From the NCBI RefSeq assembly GCF_041146395.1, contig NC_091002.1:4768501-4832500 (forward strand): 64,000 bases of DNA, read 5' to 3'. Each line of letters begins with the position of its first letter. The first letter of the stretch is position 1. Under the pieces are notes generated by a model, which did no database searches, was not told the origin of the DNA, and saw only the letters and a list, made by a program, of their open reading frames with translations. A program made the translations under genes and the position numbers. Below are positions 1-12,762 of the stretch, in pieces. Source of the stretch: Eulemur rufifrons. Taxonomy: Eukaryota > Chordata > Mammalia > Primates > Lemuridae.

Positions 1-1334
1 GGGAAAGAGGGCCGGGCACGGAAATGTGGACTCTGAATGGCAGGAACCCATATTCCTCCCTTGCTCCCGGCAGTATCCATCTACTCCTAAGAGGTGCCAG
101 GACCAGAGGCCAGGAGTACAACGGCACACTGGGAGAGCTGCAGTCCCAGGGAAGGATCCCATCCCCACATACCCTAGAAACCCAGGAGCCCAGCTGGGTG
201 GCTGTGCCTGCAGCTGCCTGCCCACTGGGGTCTTTTGCCCAGAACACAGTGCCTTGTAATCAAAGGGGCACCGGAAGGGGGGAGTCGTCCTGCTCCCAAC
301 CCAGGCCCCCTGCTCAGTGGTGTGACCTTGAGCAAGTCCCTTCCCTTCGTGGGCACCAGGCCCATCTGTGCAGGGTCCACTATTGGCTGAGAACATTTAA
401 TGTGGGGAGATGTCGTGGGTGGTGGCCCCCGTGTCTGACTGCCTGGTAGGGACCTGGCTTTTCCACCGGCTCTTGCAAGTATTTAACTAACCCTGTGCCT
501 CGGGCTTCATCATTAGACCGTCCCTATCTTTAAGGACAGTGCTGAGGATCAGTGAGCTGATGTATGCCGTGCCCCAGAGTGAGCTGAGATTCGTAAATGT
601 CTTTGATATTATGTTATCATTATTATTATTCTCAGTGCCTAATCCAGGGCCTGGCACAGAGCAGGCACTCCACAAATACCTGCTGAATAAATGGAGAGAA
701 GGTGGAGGGTGCTAGCACCTGCCACCTCTGGACCGTGGCTTGGGAGGCAGACCAGGCACCAACCTGACATACAAAGACCCCTGCTGCCACGTGCCTTCTT
801 GGGAAGCTGCCAGGCTCCCCCCATAGCCTCTGTTCCTTCCCGGCAGAAACATCATCCCCTGTGTCTCCAAAGGCTCCTAAGAGTCTGCCAGGGGTGTTGT
901 GATTTCCTCCACACAGCCTAGTGAGGACGGCAGGGAGGCCCCATCACACCTCTCAGCCGGCCCAGTGCCTGAGCCAGAGGGTGGAGGTGGGCGGCCCCGT
1001 TCCATTCGGGCTGGCCCAGAGCTCTACATGCTGTGGGCCGCCCCAGGCTCCCAGTGGAGCTGACCCCACCTCTCTGAGCAGAGAGGCCAGGTGAAGGGAC
1101 TAGGGAGTCACAGCAGCTCTCAACCTGGAAGGGCCCCGGGGTCACATGGCCCCTGCACTTTCTTTTACGAGGGCAGAGACCAAGGCCCCAAGAGGTCCTG
1201 CCCAAAGTCATTCAGCAGGTTGGTGACAGGGGGGCTGAACCCAGGTCTTTCCTTCCTTCGTGCCCCACCTGCTGGGCCTGGACCTCGGGAATCTGCTGGT
1301 TGATTTGAATAGACTGAAACCGACTTAGGTTCTC

Positions 1335-1535
1335 TGTCCACAGCGCTTTGAGCCCGGTGTGGCCTTGGGCAACTTGCTTCCCTCTCTATGCCTGAGTTTC
1401 CTTATCCTTCAAATCTCAGTGCGGCCCCCTTAGGGTTGTTAGTTGGATTCAAAGACTAATATAGTAAAATACTTCAAAGTGCCTGGCTAAAAAATCAGGG
1501 CTCAGTAGATGCCAGTTATTATTGTAATTATTACT
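1335..1535 (+). mobile_element. MIR SINE
   Basis: ggccttgggcaacttgcttc, ctgagtttccttatcc, agggttgttagttgg, aagtgcctggct and ctcagtagatgccagttatt are in MIR order over nearly full length. Confidence 0.8.
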
Positions 1536-3394
1536 GAAACAGCAGGGAGAAGCGTTTGCCATCACCTCCCTTAAAGACTTACCTTTTCTCACTGCATGTT
1601 TCATTTCGTCATTCAACAAGGACTTATTGGGCACCTGTAATGTGCTGGGCGCTCAAGTCCTTGTGAGGAAGACAGACGGGAATTTGTTTCACAGGCCACG
1701 TGATTCATTAGAGAAAAATGCCGCCCCTGCTTTCTGAGCAGCATAAAGGGGTGTCCGGGGGCCTTCAAGTCCCAGAAAGGCTGACCGTCAAACCAAGGTT
1801 CTTTAAGGTTCAGGAAATGAGCATGTAGAAGAAGAGCTGGCCTTGGTGGGCACAGATGCACAGGGGGGACCACAAGGCAGCGTGAGTCCCCTCCTCATAT
1901 CTCAGCACACACCCCTGCACCACAGGAGGGATGCCCAACAGTGGCCTTTGCCCCTCCTGCAGCCAGGGTAGGGACCTGAGCTCTTGGCCCCTCTATCTAG
2001 GGCTTATCGAGTGTCCCCTAGGAGCCCCCATCAAGTCCCTCACAGGTGGGTGCCCCAGGCAGTGGCCCTGCAGGCCAGTCCAGCCAGCTCGATGCCTGCC
2101 CGGGATGCACAGACCTTGGCCCCGTCGTTCCTGCCCAGGACTTATGTGCCTCTCTGGGCTGTGGACTTCTCTACCCTGCAGGCTTGGGGAGGGGAGACGA
2201 CTTGGCCCAGGCCTCTCATTCTGGGGAAGTGCAAGAGGGGGTTGAACTTTCCACGGTACCAGCCAAAGGAGTGGGGTTTTCCTGCACCCTCCCCCGGTCC
2301 CCTGGGTTGGAGCCTTCAAGTGTCCAACCACTGGCCTGTCCTCCTTTCCAGGGATGGGCTTTCGGGGCCCTCCGCCTGCCACCTCTGGCAGGATGCACCT
2401 TCTTGTGGGATGAGGAGACACAGAGGTGACAGCTTCCCCCTTTGTGATGCTTTGTGTCTTGGCGCTCTCCTTACTCCAGCAGAAAGGTGACTCGGCACAC
2501 GGCGGCCAGAAGACAGTGGCCAGAGCCCCCAGTAGTGACCCTGGAGAAACGCAAGGGTGCCCCACCCCTTCGGAGAGTGTCCTAACCACTGCTATGGGAT
2601 GTGGGTTGTCGCAGTGATGTGGAGAGAGCAGCCTCAGGTCCGTGGCCTGGGGGTCTGGGTCAAGTCTTCCTGAGCCACCAAACTGCTTCCTGTGGGCACC
2701 AGATTATAACTTTGGGGTCCATTCCTGGTGACCTGAAGGTGGTCATAAAAAACAAAAAAGGAATTAAATGCAAATATGTGCTTTCCCAAATGTCTGTTGA
2801 ATATATCCAACCAACCACTCAGTTGAAAAGTTCAGCCAGTGGTAGTGTGTCTGGGGAATGTTTTTTCTGCATGGGCTGGGCTGGGTGAGGCTTCCTAAAA
2901 TGTGAGTCCTGTGACCCGTGGGTAAAGACTCTTTGTTTTCATGATAAATGCCTCTGTGACAAGCACAGGCACCTGTCACTACCCACAGCCTTCAAATTGC
3001 TTCCAAATTAGGGTCTTTTGTCCTGAAAATGCTCTTGGCCTTTGGAGAGCATGAAGGTCTTGGAGAATGTAGCACAGGCTGAGTGGGGTGTGGGGGGCTG
3101 GCGTGGACCCTGGAGTGCCAAGGTCATGGACTGGGGCAGGTGGGGTCATGTTGGGTTTCTTGAGGCTGGGACAGGCGGGTGGGAACAGAGGGGGGCCAGG
3201 AACCAGTGAACTGGAGGCTGCTTGTATGGGGCAGAAGAGCCTCGATGGGAGGGTCCTGTCTAGGCCCCAGTGGGATGGACTCCACACTGGGGCTGGCTCA
3301 GAGGTGGAGGGGGCGAGGATGAGTACGAAAGCACACCTGAGGGGGACCCCCAGGGGCCATACCAGGTAAGGCAAATGGTCATGACCAGGGCTGC

Positions 3395-3560
3395 CGTGTC
3401 CTGGGACTGCTCTGTGCCAAGCTCATATTTTATAAATGTCATTTCAGAGGGCTCCATCATCATCCGCATTTTACAGATGGGAAAACTGAGGCATTAGCTC
3501 ACCCACTTATAAGCTGTGTCCAAGTGGAGCAGGTAGGATGCTCATGCAGGCCCTTCTGAA
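3395..3560 (-). mobile_element. MIR SINE, minus strand
   Basis: cgcattttacagatgggaa and aactgaggcatt with downstream ccacttataagctgtg are the reverse of the MIR core. Confidence 0.65.
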
Positions 3561-4980
3561 GAGGAGCTGGTGGGCTCTGGCACCTGGCTGAATGTCCTGA
3601 ATCTGTCATCCCTGCAATAGGTGTGGGGGAGCCCAATGATGAGGCTGAGTCGTGGGCCACTCACGCAGTGCACAGCCGGGAGAACCTGTCCCCCAGACCC
3701 AAACCACGCTGGGCCCTGTCATCCCAGGCTGCTGGGAATGCCCTGTCTTTTCCTGGGCAGCTCAGACTTGCCTGCTGGACTCGGGCTGAGATTCCCTCCT
3801 AGGAGAAGCCTCCCTGGCCCTGCATTCCCCAGGCCTGGTCTGTCACCACCATGTCGCTCCACCATCTCCAGTTTTGTTCCTGCCTGGCTCCCTCACAGAT
3901 GCCAGGCCTCCCAGGCAGGGCTCCATCTGGCTCATCCCGGGGGCTCCCACACATCCTGGGGGTTTCTGAGCACCTTGGGGTTCCCAGCACAGAGGGGAGT
4001 AGCCACGGACCCGCGAGATGAGCCCGTGTCTGCGCTGCAGTCCAGTGGACACCCCCGCCCAGCAAAGGAGAGAGGTCAGACCCTCCCCAGCCCCTTCCCT
4101 CGTCCCTGACCTGTTCCTGCATTTGCCGGGGCTTCCCAAATTGCTTCCACGGAGAGCAGCAGTGTGGCTGGGCTCACCTGGGGCCTGGTCTAGAGAGGAG
4201 GTGTCCCTTTGCATCAGTCCTGCAAGTCAAAGGCACGTGGCTAGCAGCAGCCGTGTCCAGAGACCGTGTAGCCCCGCTCGATAAAGGAACCTCCTGGCGT
4301 TTTCTCACCAAAGCTGCAGGTGGCTTTGTCCTTCCTTCACCTCCAAACATGGCCCAGGAATTGATTTACTTTACAGCCAAAGGGAGAAACAAATGAAATA
4401 TGATTTCATTGTGGGATCTTTCCAACTGCTCAATAATTTAAAACCCTGCCATGTGAAACCAGGAGTAAAAATAGCGAGTGACTCGCGCTCAGAGCCTGCC
4501 TCTCACACCCAGACCCACACACCCCTGTGCTCGCCCAGTCCTCCAGGCGGGTCAGGAGGGAGGCCGCTGCCCTGGGTCACACGCGCTGCTTCTCTCTAGC
4601 GGCCCCGCCTGTGCCACAGTTGCAACTGCCCACTTAACTCTGAGTGGTGTGTAGACCTGTGTTTTGCCATCACAGAAGATCACGAGTGACAGTTCGTCAC
4701 AAGTGCGGGAATGAAGTGGAGTGAACAGGCCTGATCCAGAAGTGACTCACCCCGCGTGAGGCTGGGATCTGGCCAGCCATCAGAGCCCTTCCTCTGATCA
4801 CGCCCCGCTCCTGAGCAGCAGAAACAGACGGGGAGAGTGAGGAGCACGTGAGAGGAACAGAGGGTGGGGGAAGAGCAGGCAGCAAGCTCCGAGTGAGGTG
4901 CTGCATTTAGTGAGTGCCTGCTGTATACCGGCCCTGGGCTGGAAACAAGGGATGAAGAGCACCTGGAGCAGGCGGGTGCC

Positions 4981-5352
4981 TTAGTCAGCTAGGGCTGCGT
5001 AACAAAGGACCACAGACACTGTTTAAGGGGCTTAGATGCTAGAAATGTTCTCTCTCCCAGCTCTGGGGGCCAGAGTCTGAGATCAGCAGGGCAGCAGGGG
5101 GTCTGTCCCAGGCCTCTCTCCTGGGCTAGCAGAAGCATCGCCTCGATCTCTGCCTTCATCTTCATGTGGCTCCTCCCTGTGTGTCTCAGTGTCCAAATGT
5201 CCTCTTCCTGTAAGGACACTGGTCATTTAAGATTAGGGCCCACCCTAATGACCTCATCTTAGTGAATTACACCTGCAACAACGCTATTTTCAAATAAGGT
5301 CACATTCTGAGGTCCTTGGGGTTAGAACTGAACATGTGAATTTGGGCAGGGA
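4981..5352 (-). mobile_element. MLT1-type LTR remnant
   Basis: Minus-strand reading of an old ERVL-MaLR type LTR: ttagtcagctagggctgc at one end, then gaccacagac, taaggacac, cctaatgacctcatctta, tttcaaataaggtcacat and aacatgtgaatttggg. No retroviral coding sequence is attached. The exact subfamily cannot be given. Confidence 0.75.
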
Positions 5353-6216
5353 GACAGGTACAGAGAGAGGTCACTTCAGGGTGATGTGTGGGTGTGTGGT
5401 GGGTCTGCAGAGTGGCATTTTGGCTGTCCTGGAATGGGGGAGTAGGGGTGGCCCTAGCCTGAACCAGGGGCACTGGGAGAGCCCAGGCTGGGTGCAGGGG
5501 AGGCTCTAGGAGGCCCAGAAAGCACATGCGTCCACACCTAAGGCACCAGGACAGGGTAGAGGCAGGTGGGGCCCCGTGTGAGGAGCCTGTGGTAAGAGGG
5601 AAGGCTGCTGCTTGTCCTCAGGTCACCGCAGAGCCCCAGAAGCTGTAAGCAGGGACGAGACAAGGCCAACTTTGCATTTTGGAAATATCACTCTCCAGTA
5701 GTGCAGGCAGAGGGGGACACCCTAGCAGGGGCCCGACTCGAAGGTGAGGACAAGGCCAGGCCAGGGTGGGAAAGGGACGGGGAGGAATTGGGGGAGGGAT
5801 TGGGGGAGTGAATGTCTAAAAAGCACAGGTGTCAGGGCTTGGTGCCTGGACATGGAGAACCAGGGAGGGCCGGAGTTGAGAGCCCCGGGTCTTGGGATTC
5901 CCTGCCTAGAGAGGGCAGGAACAGCAGAGGAGAGCCAGGTTGGGGTACTGCCAGGACAGGCACCTGGGGTGGGTTGACTAGGTTGGAGGGACCTCCATGG
6001 GAAGCTGGATGCTATCTGCGTCCAAGGCCCAGGGCTACAGCAAACAGGTGGCAATTGAAGCGGGGAGAGTGCATGACAGCACCAAGGGGCAGTGTGCCGG
6101 GAGGGGCGGGAAGGGAGAGGCAGGACCCTGAGAGAGCCCAAGGGGAGAAGGGCCAGGGAGGTAGGTGCAGAGCCCAGAGAGGAGGGGGTTTCTGGAAGGA
6201 TTGAGGTGGGTGGATT

Positions 6217-6560
6217 TGTGTCCTGGGGCTGCCATGACAAAGTCCCACAAGGGGACGTGCTCCTCCAAAAGCTCTAGAGGAGGATGCTTCCTGCCTCTTT
6301 CCACTGCCGGCAGCCCAGGCACTCCTTGGCCAGTGACTGCACCACACCACGGTCTGCCTGTCGTCATGGGCCGCCCCTGCGCATGTTTCTCTCCTCTTTT
6401 CACAAGGACTCACCTGAGATGTACGGCCCACCCCCAGCCAGCACGGGATGACCTCAAAGACTCTATTTTGAAATAAGGTCACGTTCACAAGGGGCTAAGT
6501 CTTGGTGTTAGAACTTCAACATATGGCATTTTAGGATGCACAATTCAACCTACTCTCAGA
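6217..6560 (-). mobile_element. MLT1-type LTR remnant
   Basis: A second copy of the same kind, diverged: ggggctgccatgacaaag, cacaaggactcacc, ttttgaaataaggtcac and acttcaacatatgg. No internal coding sequence. Confidence 0.7.
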
Positions 6561-6906
6561 GCTGTTGTGCGGTGTGAGGGAGGGATGGTTTGATGGCTTC
6601 ATCGCGAGCTCGTTCCTGCGCAACTTGCAGAGGGCTTGTCCACGTGGCCTCTCATTCCACCATTCCTTTGAGGTCACGGTGGTGAGTACCGCCTAGTTTT
6701 ATAGACAAGCGGCCTTGGGCTCACCAAGGCTCAGCAACGTGCAGAGGGCATCCTGCAAGGGAGACGCCGGGCTGGGCAGGCCTGGTCCCTCGTTGACCAG
6801 CACAGGGCAGTCACCACTAGAATTTCTTTTTTGGGGATACAGAATACCACTGCTGGGGGCAGCCAAAAGGTGCATGTTCTAGAAGCTCTGTATTAAAAAC
6901 AAAACC

Positions 6907-7242
6907 GGCCGGGCACAGTGGCTCACACCTATAATCCTAGCATTCTGGGAGGCCGAGGCGGGAGGATTGCTCGAGGTCAGGAGTTCGAGACCAGCCTGAG
7001 CAAGAGCGAGACCCCGTCTCTACTGAAAAATAGAAGGAAATTATCTGCACAACTAAAAATATATAGAAAAAATTAGCCAGGCATGGTGGTATATGCCTGT
7101 AGTCCCAGCTACTCGGGAGACTGAGGCAGAAGGATCACTGAAGCCCAGGAGTTTGAGGTTGCTGTGAGCTAGGCTGACGCCACGGCACTCTAGCCTGGGC
7201 AACAGTGTGAGACTCTGTCTCAAAAAAAAAAAAAAAAAAAAA
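6907..7242 (+). mobile_element. Alu dimer, strepsirrhine type
   Basis: It starts ggccgggcacagtggctcac and ends in a 21-base A run. The arms are joined by an A/T-rich linker with aaatatatagaaaaaattagcc, and the right arm carries gctgtgagctaggctgacgcc. These are the marks used here to place the organism. The target duplication is unclear because the left flank is itself A-rich. Confidence 0.95.
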
Positions 7243-7667
7243 CCAACACAGTCCCTAAGACCCCAGAGCTCCTCACAGCTGACCTGCGACCCCCAGGATC
7301 TTCCCAATCATGTTTCTGGAAAGAAGACTCACCCCTTGCTGTCTGCACTAACTCTCCTGCCGCTCACCTACAAACCCCTCAGTCTGCCTTCACCCCACCC
7401 CGACACTGTCAGTCACCCACTGGGAATCACCAAGCAGGTACTTCCACCCAGTGGACAAATTTTCTAAATCCCTCTCTTGAGCTGATTTGCTGTCTCAGCA
7501 AGTCCCACAAGAGCCCCTTCCTGATGCCCTCTGCTTCCCTCTGCTCTGACACTGCCTGTCATTGGCTTCTCCAGTCCTGACCCTCCTGGTTCTGCCCACC
7601 TCACCCCGTGGGCAAGTGCCTGCCACAGAGGGGATCCCACTTCTCTGCTGACCACTGCTGCGATGGT

Positions 7668-8357
7668 CAGCTGTGTGTGTCAGCTCGACCAGGCTCCAGT
7701 CCTCAGTTATCCAACAAACGTTCACCTAGGTGTTGCTGGGATGGAATTTTGTAGATGTGGTTAACATCGGCAGACTGTTGACTTTAAGTTGAGGACATTA
7801 TCCTCAACAATGTGGGTGGTCCTCATCCAATCCATTGAAGACCTTAAGAGCAAACACAGAGGCTTCCTGGAGGAAGAAGGAATTCTATCTCAAAACTACA
7901 GCACCAGCTGCTGCCTGAGTTGAGAGCTTGCTATTCTGCCTTGTTGATTTTGGATTTGCCAGCCCCTACAATCCCATGAGCCAGTGCCTTAAAATAAATC
8001 CTTATCTATCTACCTAACTTCCTACCTACATACCTACCCATCTACCCACATACCAACTTGTTCATCCATTCACCCATCCATCCACACATCCATCCACCCA
8101 CCCATCCATCCATCAACTCGCCATCCATCCATCTACCCATTCCCCCACCCATCTATCCACTGATCCATCCACCCTCCCACCCATCCCTCCCCTACCCACC
8201 CATCCATCCACCCATCTATCCACCCACCAACCCACCATCCATCCATCCACCCATTCCCCCACACATCCACCCACCCATCCGTCCATCCATCCATCCACCT
8301 ATCCACACATCCATTTCTATTGATTCTTTTTCTCTTGAGAACCCAGGCTGATACACC
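7668..8357. mobile_element. Old interspersed repeat split by the tetranucleotide tract
   Basis: The left part (7668-8000) carries tttgtagatgtggttaaca, gttgactttaagttgagg, gtgggtggtcctcatccaat and cagcccctacaatcc. The right part (8316-8357) has ttctcttgagaacccagg and ends gctgatacacc. I recognise the family as a common old mammalian repeat but cannot assign its class securely. Confidence 0.7.
8000..8315. repeat. CCAT/CCAC tetranucleotide microsatellite
   Basis: About 300 bases of imperfect (ccat)n and (ccac)n with some ctac and atct units. Variants are mixed rather than blocked, so the tract is old and partly degenerate. It lies inside an older interspersed repeat, near that element's A-rich 'ttaaaataaatcctt' end. 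Confidence 0.92.
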
Positions 8358-8379
8358 TTCCAGATCTGTAATTTCCTGG

Positions 8380-9000
8380 GCTCCCTGGCTGATCTTGGGC
8401 TATCCTCAGCTCCTCTGACCTCCTCTCACTCCAGAAATGGCACCTGCTACCACGATGTTGCTCTCCCTGACACCCAAGAATCCATCTGGGGCTTTTCTTC
8501 CTTCTTGATCTAGTTCCAAGTCCTTCCTCCAAGTTCTTCCACTTGTGCCCAGCTCTGCCCCCATGGTCCTGGCCTAAACCCTCTCCTACTTGGAGGATCA
8601 CAGCTGCTTCCTCCTGGTGTCTTTGCTCCTGCTCCCTCCACCCCAATCCCTTCTCCCAAAGCCAGAGGGATCTGCCAAATCAAAGCAAATCAGACCGTGT
8701 CACTCCTCTGCTGAAACCCTTGGCCAGGGAGGGATTGAAGCTGAAAGGCCCCCTCCCCTCCTCTACCTCTCCAACTCCTGTGCAGTCCGTAAGAATCAGT
8801 CCAGGCACCACCTCCTCCTGGGGGTCCTCCCTGGTCACTGACTGAATTGGGCACTCCCTGGGTTTCCATGGTCCTGGAGCTCCCCTTTGCAGCCCTGGTC
8901 CATGGGGCTGTTGTCAACTGTTTCCTTGTCTATCTCCTCATTAAACAGGGAGCTTTGGATACTGTGAGCTCCTCTGAGGGGAGCTAAGATCCACAGGAGA
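8380..9000 (+). mobile_element. L2-type fragment
   Basis: aatcagaccgtgtcactcc, tctgctgaaacccttgg and tactgtgagctcctctgagg follow the 3' half of L2. Diverged and non-coding. Confidence 0.6.
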
Positions 9001-9177
9001 TGGAGGAACAAGCCGGGGAAAAGGGCGGGGCAAGACAATCCAGGCAGGAGACCACGTTTCATTTGACTTTTTAATTCCAGTATCTGAGACATTTAAAAAT
9101 CGAACGCTTAAGCCCTATCTTGTTCTAAAAAGTATTTGGGATTTCTTAAAAAGAAGACTTTACTATAGAAAGATCTT

Positions 9178-9508
9178 TTTTTTTTTTTTTTTGAGACAGA
9201 GTCTCACTCTATTGCCTGGGCTAGAGTGCCCTGGCATCAGCCTAGCTCACAGCAACCTCAAACTGCTGGGCTTAAGTGATCCTTCTGCCTCAGCCTCCCA
9301 AGTAGCTGGGACTACAGGCATGCACCACCATGCCCGGCTAATTTTTTCTATATATATTTTTAGTTGTTCAGATAATTTCTTTCTATTTTTAGTGGAGACG
9401 GGGTCTCACTCTTGCTCAGGCTGGTCTTGAACTCCTGACCTTGAGTGATCCTCCTGCCTCGGCCTCCCAAAGTGCTAGGATTACAGGTGTGAACCACTGC
9501 GCCCGGCC
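9178..9508 (-). mobile_element. Alu dimer, strepsirrhine type, with target duplication
   Basis: It reads on the minus strand: poly-T and gagacagagtctcactct at the left, gcgcccggcc at the right. A perfect 10-base target duplication, gaaagatctt, is at 9168-9177 and 9509-9518. The intact duplication implies a fairly recent insertion. Confidence 0.96.
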
Positions 9509-10654
9509 GAAAGATCTTAAAAATAGCTATTAACAGCAAGAAAACTAGAGTTAAGGAAAACTATGTTGAGAAGAGTAGGAGGAAGTCAGGGCTGCAGTCA
9601 AGCCCAGAATCTCTGCTGTGGGCGGCGACACCCGAGGGCAGCCCTGCTTGTCTCTGCACTGCCCAGCAGCCCCAGCGGAGAGAGGGACACGGCTGGTTAC
9701 TTAACTCCCTGTGTCCACAAGACCAAGACAGTTGCTGAGAAGAAGCGTAGTTCCTGACCCTGACCCTTGGCGAACCTGCTCCTCCAGGTCCCTCCGAGGA
9801 CACCAGCTTGGCTTCACCTTGGCAAGTGCAGCGTGTGCCCGGGGGGCTCCGCTCCTGGCCACCCCTTCCCTCCTGTCCCTTTGTGTCACTGGATGCAGAG
9901 GTCTGGGGGCTGCCGATGGGTCCAAGGCACAGAACACCTGGCATGTAGAGGGGATGAGCAAATGTCTCCTAAAAGGAACTTAGTTGTATTAATGAAGAGG
10001 TGTTTTTTTAACAGAAAAGTTGCACATAATTTTATGGGAAAAGTATGCTATCATCCACACTTCTCACAGTACCATGCTTGAGGGAGGCCTTAGCTTCTCA
10101 GCAAGGCAAAGGAGCTTCTCCACTTCGCTGCCCCCGGTGGCAGAGTGCCCTAACTGTAGGCATGCTGTCTTGGAGCGCTGAGTCCCCTCCCATCCCAGCT
10201 GTCACCGCCTGTGAAAAGTGGGCATACGTTGCTCTCTGCAAGCATCTGTTTTCAGCCAGGACAGACGGACAGAGAGGAAGGGTGATTTCCTATGAGGTCT
10301 TTAACCATCCCTCCTTTCCTGATTCTGTGGTCTTGGATTCAGGGGCGTGCCAGTCTGTAATCACGATCTAAACGTACGAGTGTGGAGAGGGTGGGGCACC
10401 TGCCGGAAATCCCTTCATCTCTGTCTCCTGGCTGGTTGCTCACCCAGCCCCAATCCCTCTGCCTCCTGCTTTCTTGCAGCGCCCGATTTTTGTTGAAGGG
10501 CCTCTACTCCTCCCCCATGCAGCCCGTGGACTTCACAGTAAGTGACCCCACACTCAGCTCAGGAGGGGCCACCCCATCCCCTGGAGACAGACGTAGGCTA
10601 CGTCAATCAATCAGCACCCGCTATTCCCTGGACACAAGCGTTTGCTCCAGGAAG

Positions 10655-10965
10655 GGCATATGACCCAATTCCAGCCAATGGGATGTGGCAGGTGGTTTCC
10701 AGCTGGAAAATATGTCTTCTCACCTTTAGGAGAGATGTACGCCAGTGATGGCTATTGCAATTTTGTCCCAGGATGGGAAGCCAGCCTAAGAACAAAGCCA
10801 ACACCCAGAGAATCGTGGAGAGGTGGACCCAGAGACCCTGGATCAAGCCAGTCCTGAGACCCATCTACCTGCAGGCTTCCGGGTCCATGAGCCAAGGAAG
10901 ACCTTTTGTTTGAGCCACTCAGACTTGACTTGAGTTTTTGTTATTTATAACCACCAACCCCCAAA
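10655..10965 (+). mobile_element. Old interspersed repeat, class unassigned
   Basis: atgacccaattccagccaat at one end and tttgtttgagccactcagac with ttgttatttataacc at the other resemble the ends of an ancient transposon or LTR. No coding sequence. Confidence 0.5.
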
Positions 10966-12762
10966 TCACCAGTGTTTGTGATGTCGCTGAAATGAATGCC
11001 AGTAGGCTTAAGTGTCCTTGGCAGACTCCCCCTCCAGATAGTGTGGTGCTTGGGTTGCTTTTGATCCAAGTGGCAAACAGTCCCATCACTTGCTCCCGGG
11101 TCTGGCGGGCGTGCCCCGAGGATGCCTAAGAGCCTTGGGCTTACCTGACCCCTCTTGAGAGCTGGAAAGAAAGATGACACCTCCCAACTCTGCTTCGGAC
11201 AAGACGCAGGGGGAGAAAGGACATCCATTGTGGGTCAGGGAAGCCGAAAGATGAAAGGGGAAGAGTGCTCACTGTGGAATGTCCTCTGGGTCCCCAATCC
11301 CCCACCCCAATGTGGGCAGAAAGTCCTATAGACCAGGGTCAGGATTTCATTGCTGGTAATAATCGGCGGTATTGTCTATGCAGGCTCCTGAGGAGGAGGC
11401 TTCGGACCAAGGGTCCCATTTTGCACCACAGAAGGTGAAATAATGGGCCCCAGACCGCGGGATCCACCTGTCCTTCCACACATCCCACCTCGGGGAGCTG
11501 TGGCTGCTGGAACGACCCACCCAAGGCTCAGCCCGCTGAGCTGCGCACCAAGGGGCTGGGCCCTGCTTCCTGGGCCGCAGCAGGTGCCCGAGCCAACGGG
11601 CACAGCTTCGGGCCCGGAGCCAAGGGGCAGAAGCTCGTCCTTCGCAGCAACCCCCTGTCAACTGTGCGATTAGAGGTTCTGCTTCAGGGTGGGGGGTGGA
11701 CGCTTCCAGCAAGAGACAGAGTAAACGTTCCGTGAAACTATCAATGTGCGCCTCACACCAGTGGCCCAGAAGGCAAAGAGGGGTGTCTCTGGGGGCGAGG
11801 TGGGGGGAGACAGTATTGGCCCCCACTGTCTTGGGGGATGGGGAGGAGGAAGGAGTCTGGAACCTGGAAGCTTCACCGGGGCATTTCTAGGTTCTTCCAT
11901 GCTCAGAGACAACAGTAAATAGACAATTGCAACAACCACCGTGTGACAGGTGTAAGCGACTCAGGGCCCAGAGCCCTCGAGGGTAAAAGTGTGGGCTGCT
12001 GTCCCTGACCCTGACGTGTGTCCAGGTGAGTGGCAGCAGGTGGGGGGAGGAGATGGTGGCATCTGTGTGGCCTCAGGGTCACCTGCGGCAGTGGGGCCCA
12101 GGGCTTGTCCGCTGCCCCTCCTGACCCAGTCTGCAGAGCCGCGCCAGCCCATGGTGGGCTGTGTGGACAGTAGCCAGGGCCAGGAAACCTGCTTTGCAGA
12201 GCTAGAATCTGAAGCTCTGCTTGCCTCAGCCTGCAGACGCCTCTCGGATTCTGCCCCGGCTTTGCCACACCGGGTGGGCAGCCCGTGGGGCTTCCTGGCG
12301 TGGCAGCCCGAGAGCGAGGGAGCCAGCACCCACAGCACGGGAGCCTGCACTGGACAACTGTGAGGCGCGCTCCACAGCTCCGCAGAGAGCCCGGTCGTCA
12401 CACGCAGCCGCCCATAGCAGCGGCTCCCTAAGGCCCCTTTCCCGGCTGCCCCCCACGCCCTCTCCCCAGGCCCACTCCTGTTCCCTGGGGGCTTTAGAAA
12501 CAAATTTCCTCTTCAGGAGCCCTGTCTCCAGCTCTGCTTCCCAGGAGGGTGGGGTGGGGCAGGCTAAAGTGGGAGGGAGCAGGGAGCAAGTAGGAGTGGA
12601 GGTAGCCAGGCTGCCCAGGGGGGTCCCAGGAGCCTAAAATACCCGGTGCTCCTTGGGATCTTGGCTAACGAAAGTGGCTGAGCCTTCGTGCCTGAGCTGT
12701 TTGAGTCACAGCCGTGCAGACGGACCCAGGAGAGACAGATGGACAGATCACAGACTCCACAT

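Larger units (their letters stand above)
1..4980. other. Left flank, no gene seen
   Basis: GC-rich non-coding DNA. MIR pieces at 1335-1535 and 3395-3560, MIR- or L2-like scraps near 310-400, 480-700, 1150-1285 and 1610-1870. The A/T-richer patch 4360-4475 is followed by a 13-base palindrome (4474-4486). All reading frames here are short and overlap antisense frames of equal length, as expected by chance. Confidence 0.7.

Noticed and set aside
1..5000. 5' end of ABLIM2 on the minus strand
   Set aside because: ABLIM2 is the expected upstream neighbour in human, but no LIM-domain (paired CxxC) coding exon is seen on the minus strand.
4981..5352. LTR remnants as part of an intact endogenous retrovirus
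   Set aside because: The five MLT1-type pieces are solitary and diverged, and no retroviral coding region lies next to any of them.
8058..8351. 97-codon frame of Pro/His/Ile/Ser repeats
   Set aside because: It is a translation of the CCAT/CCAC microsatellite.
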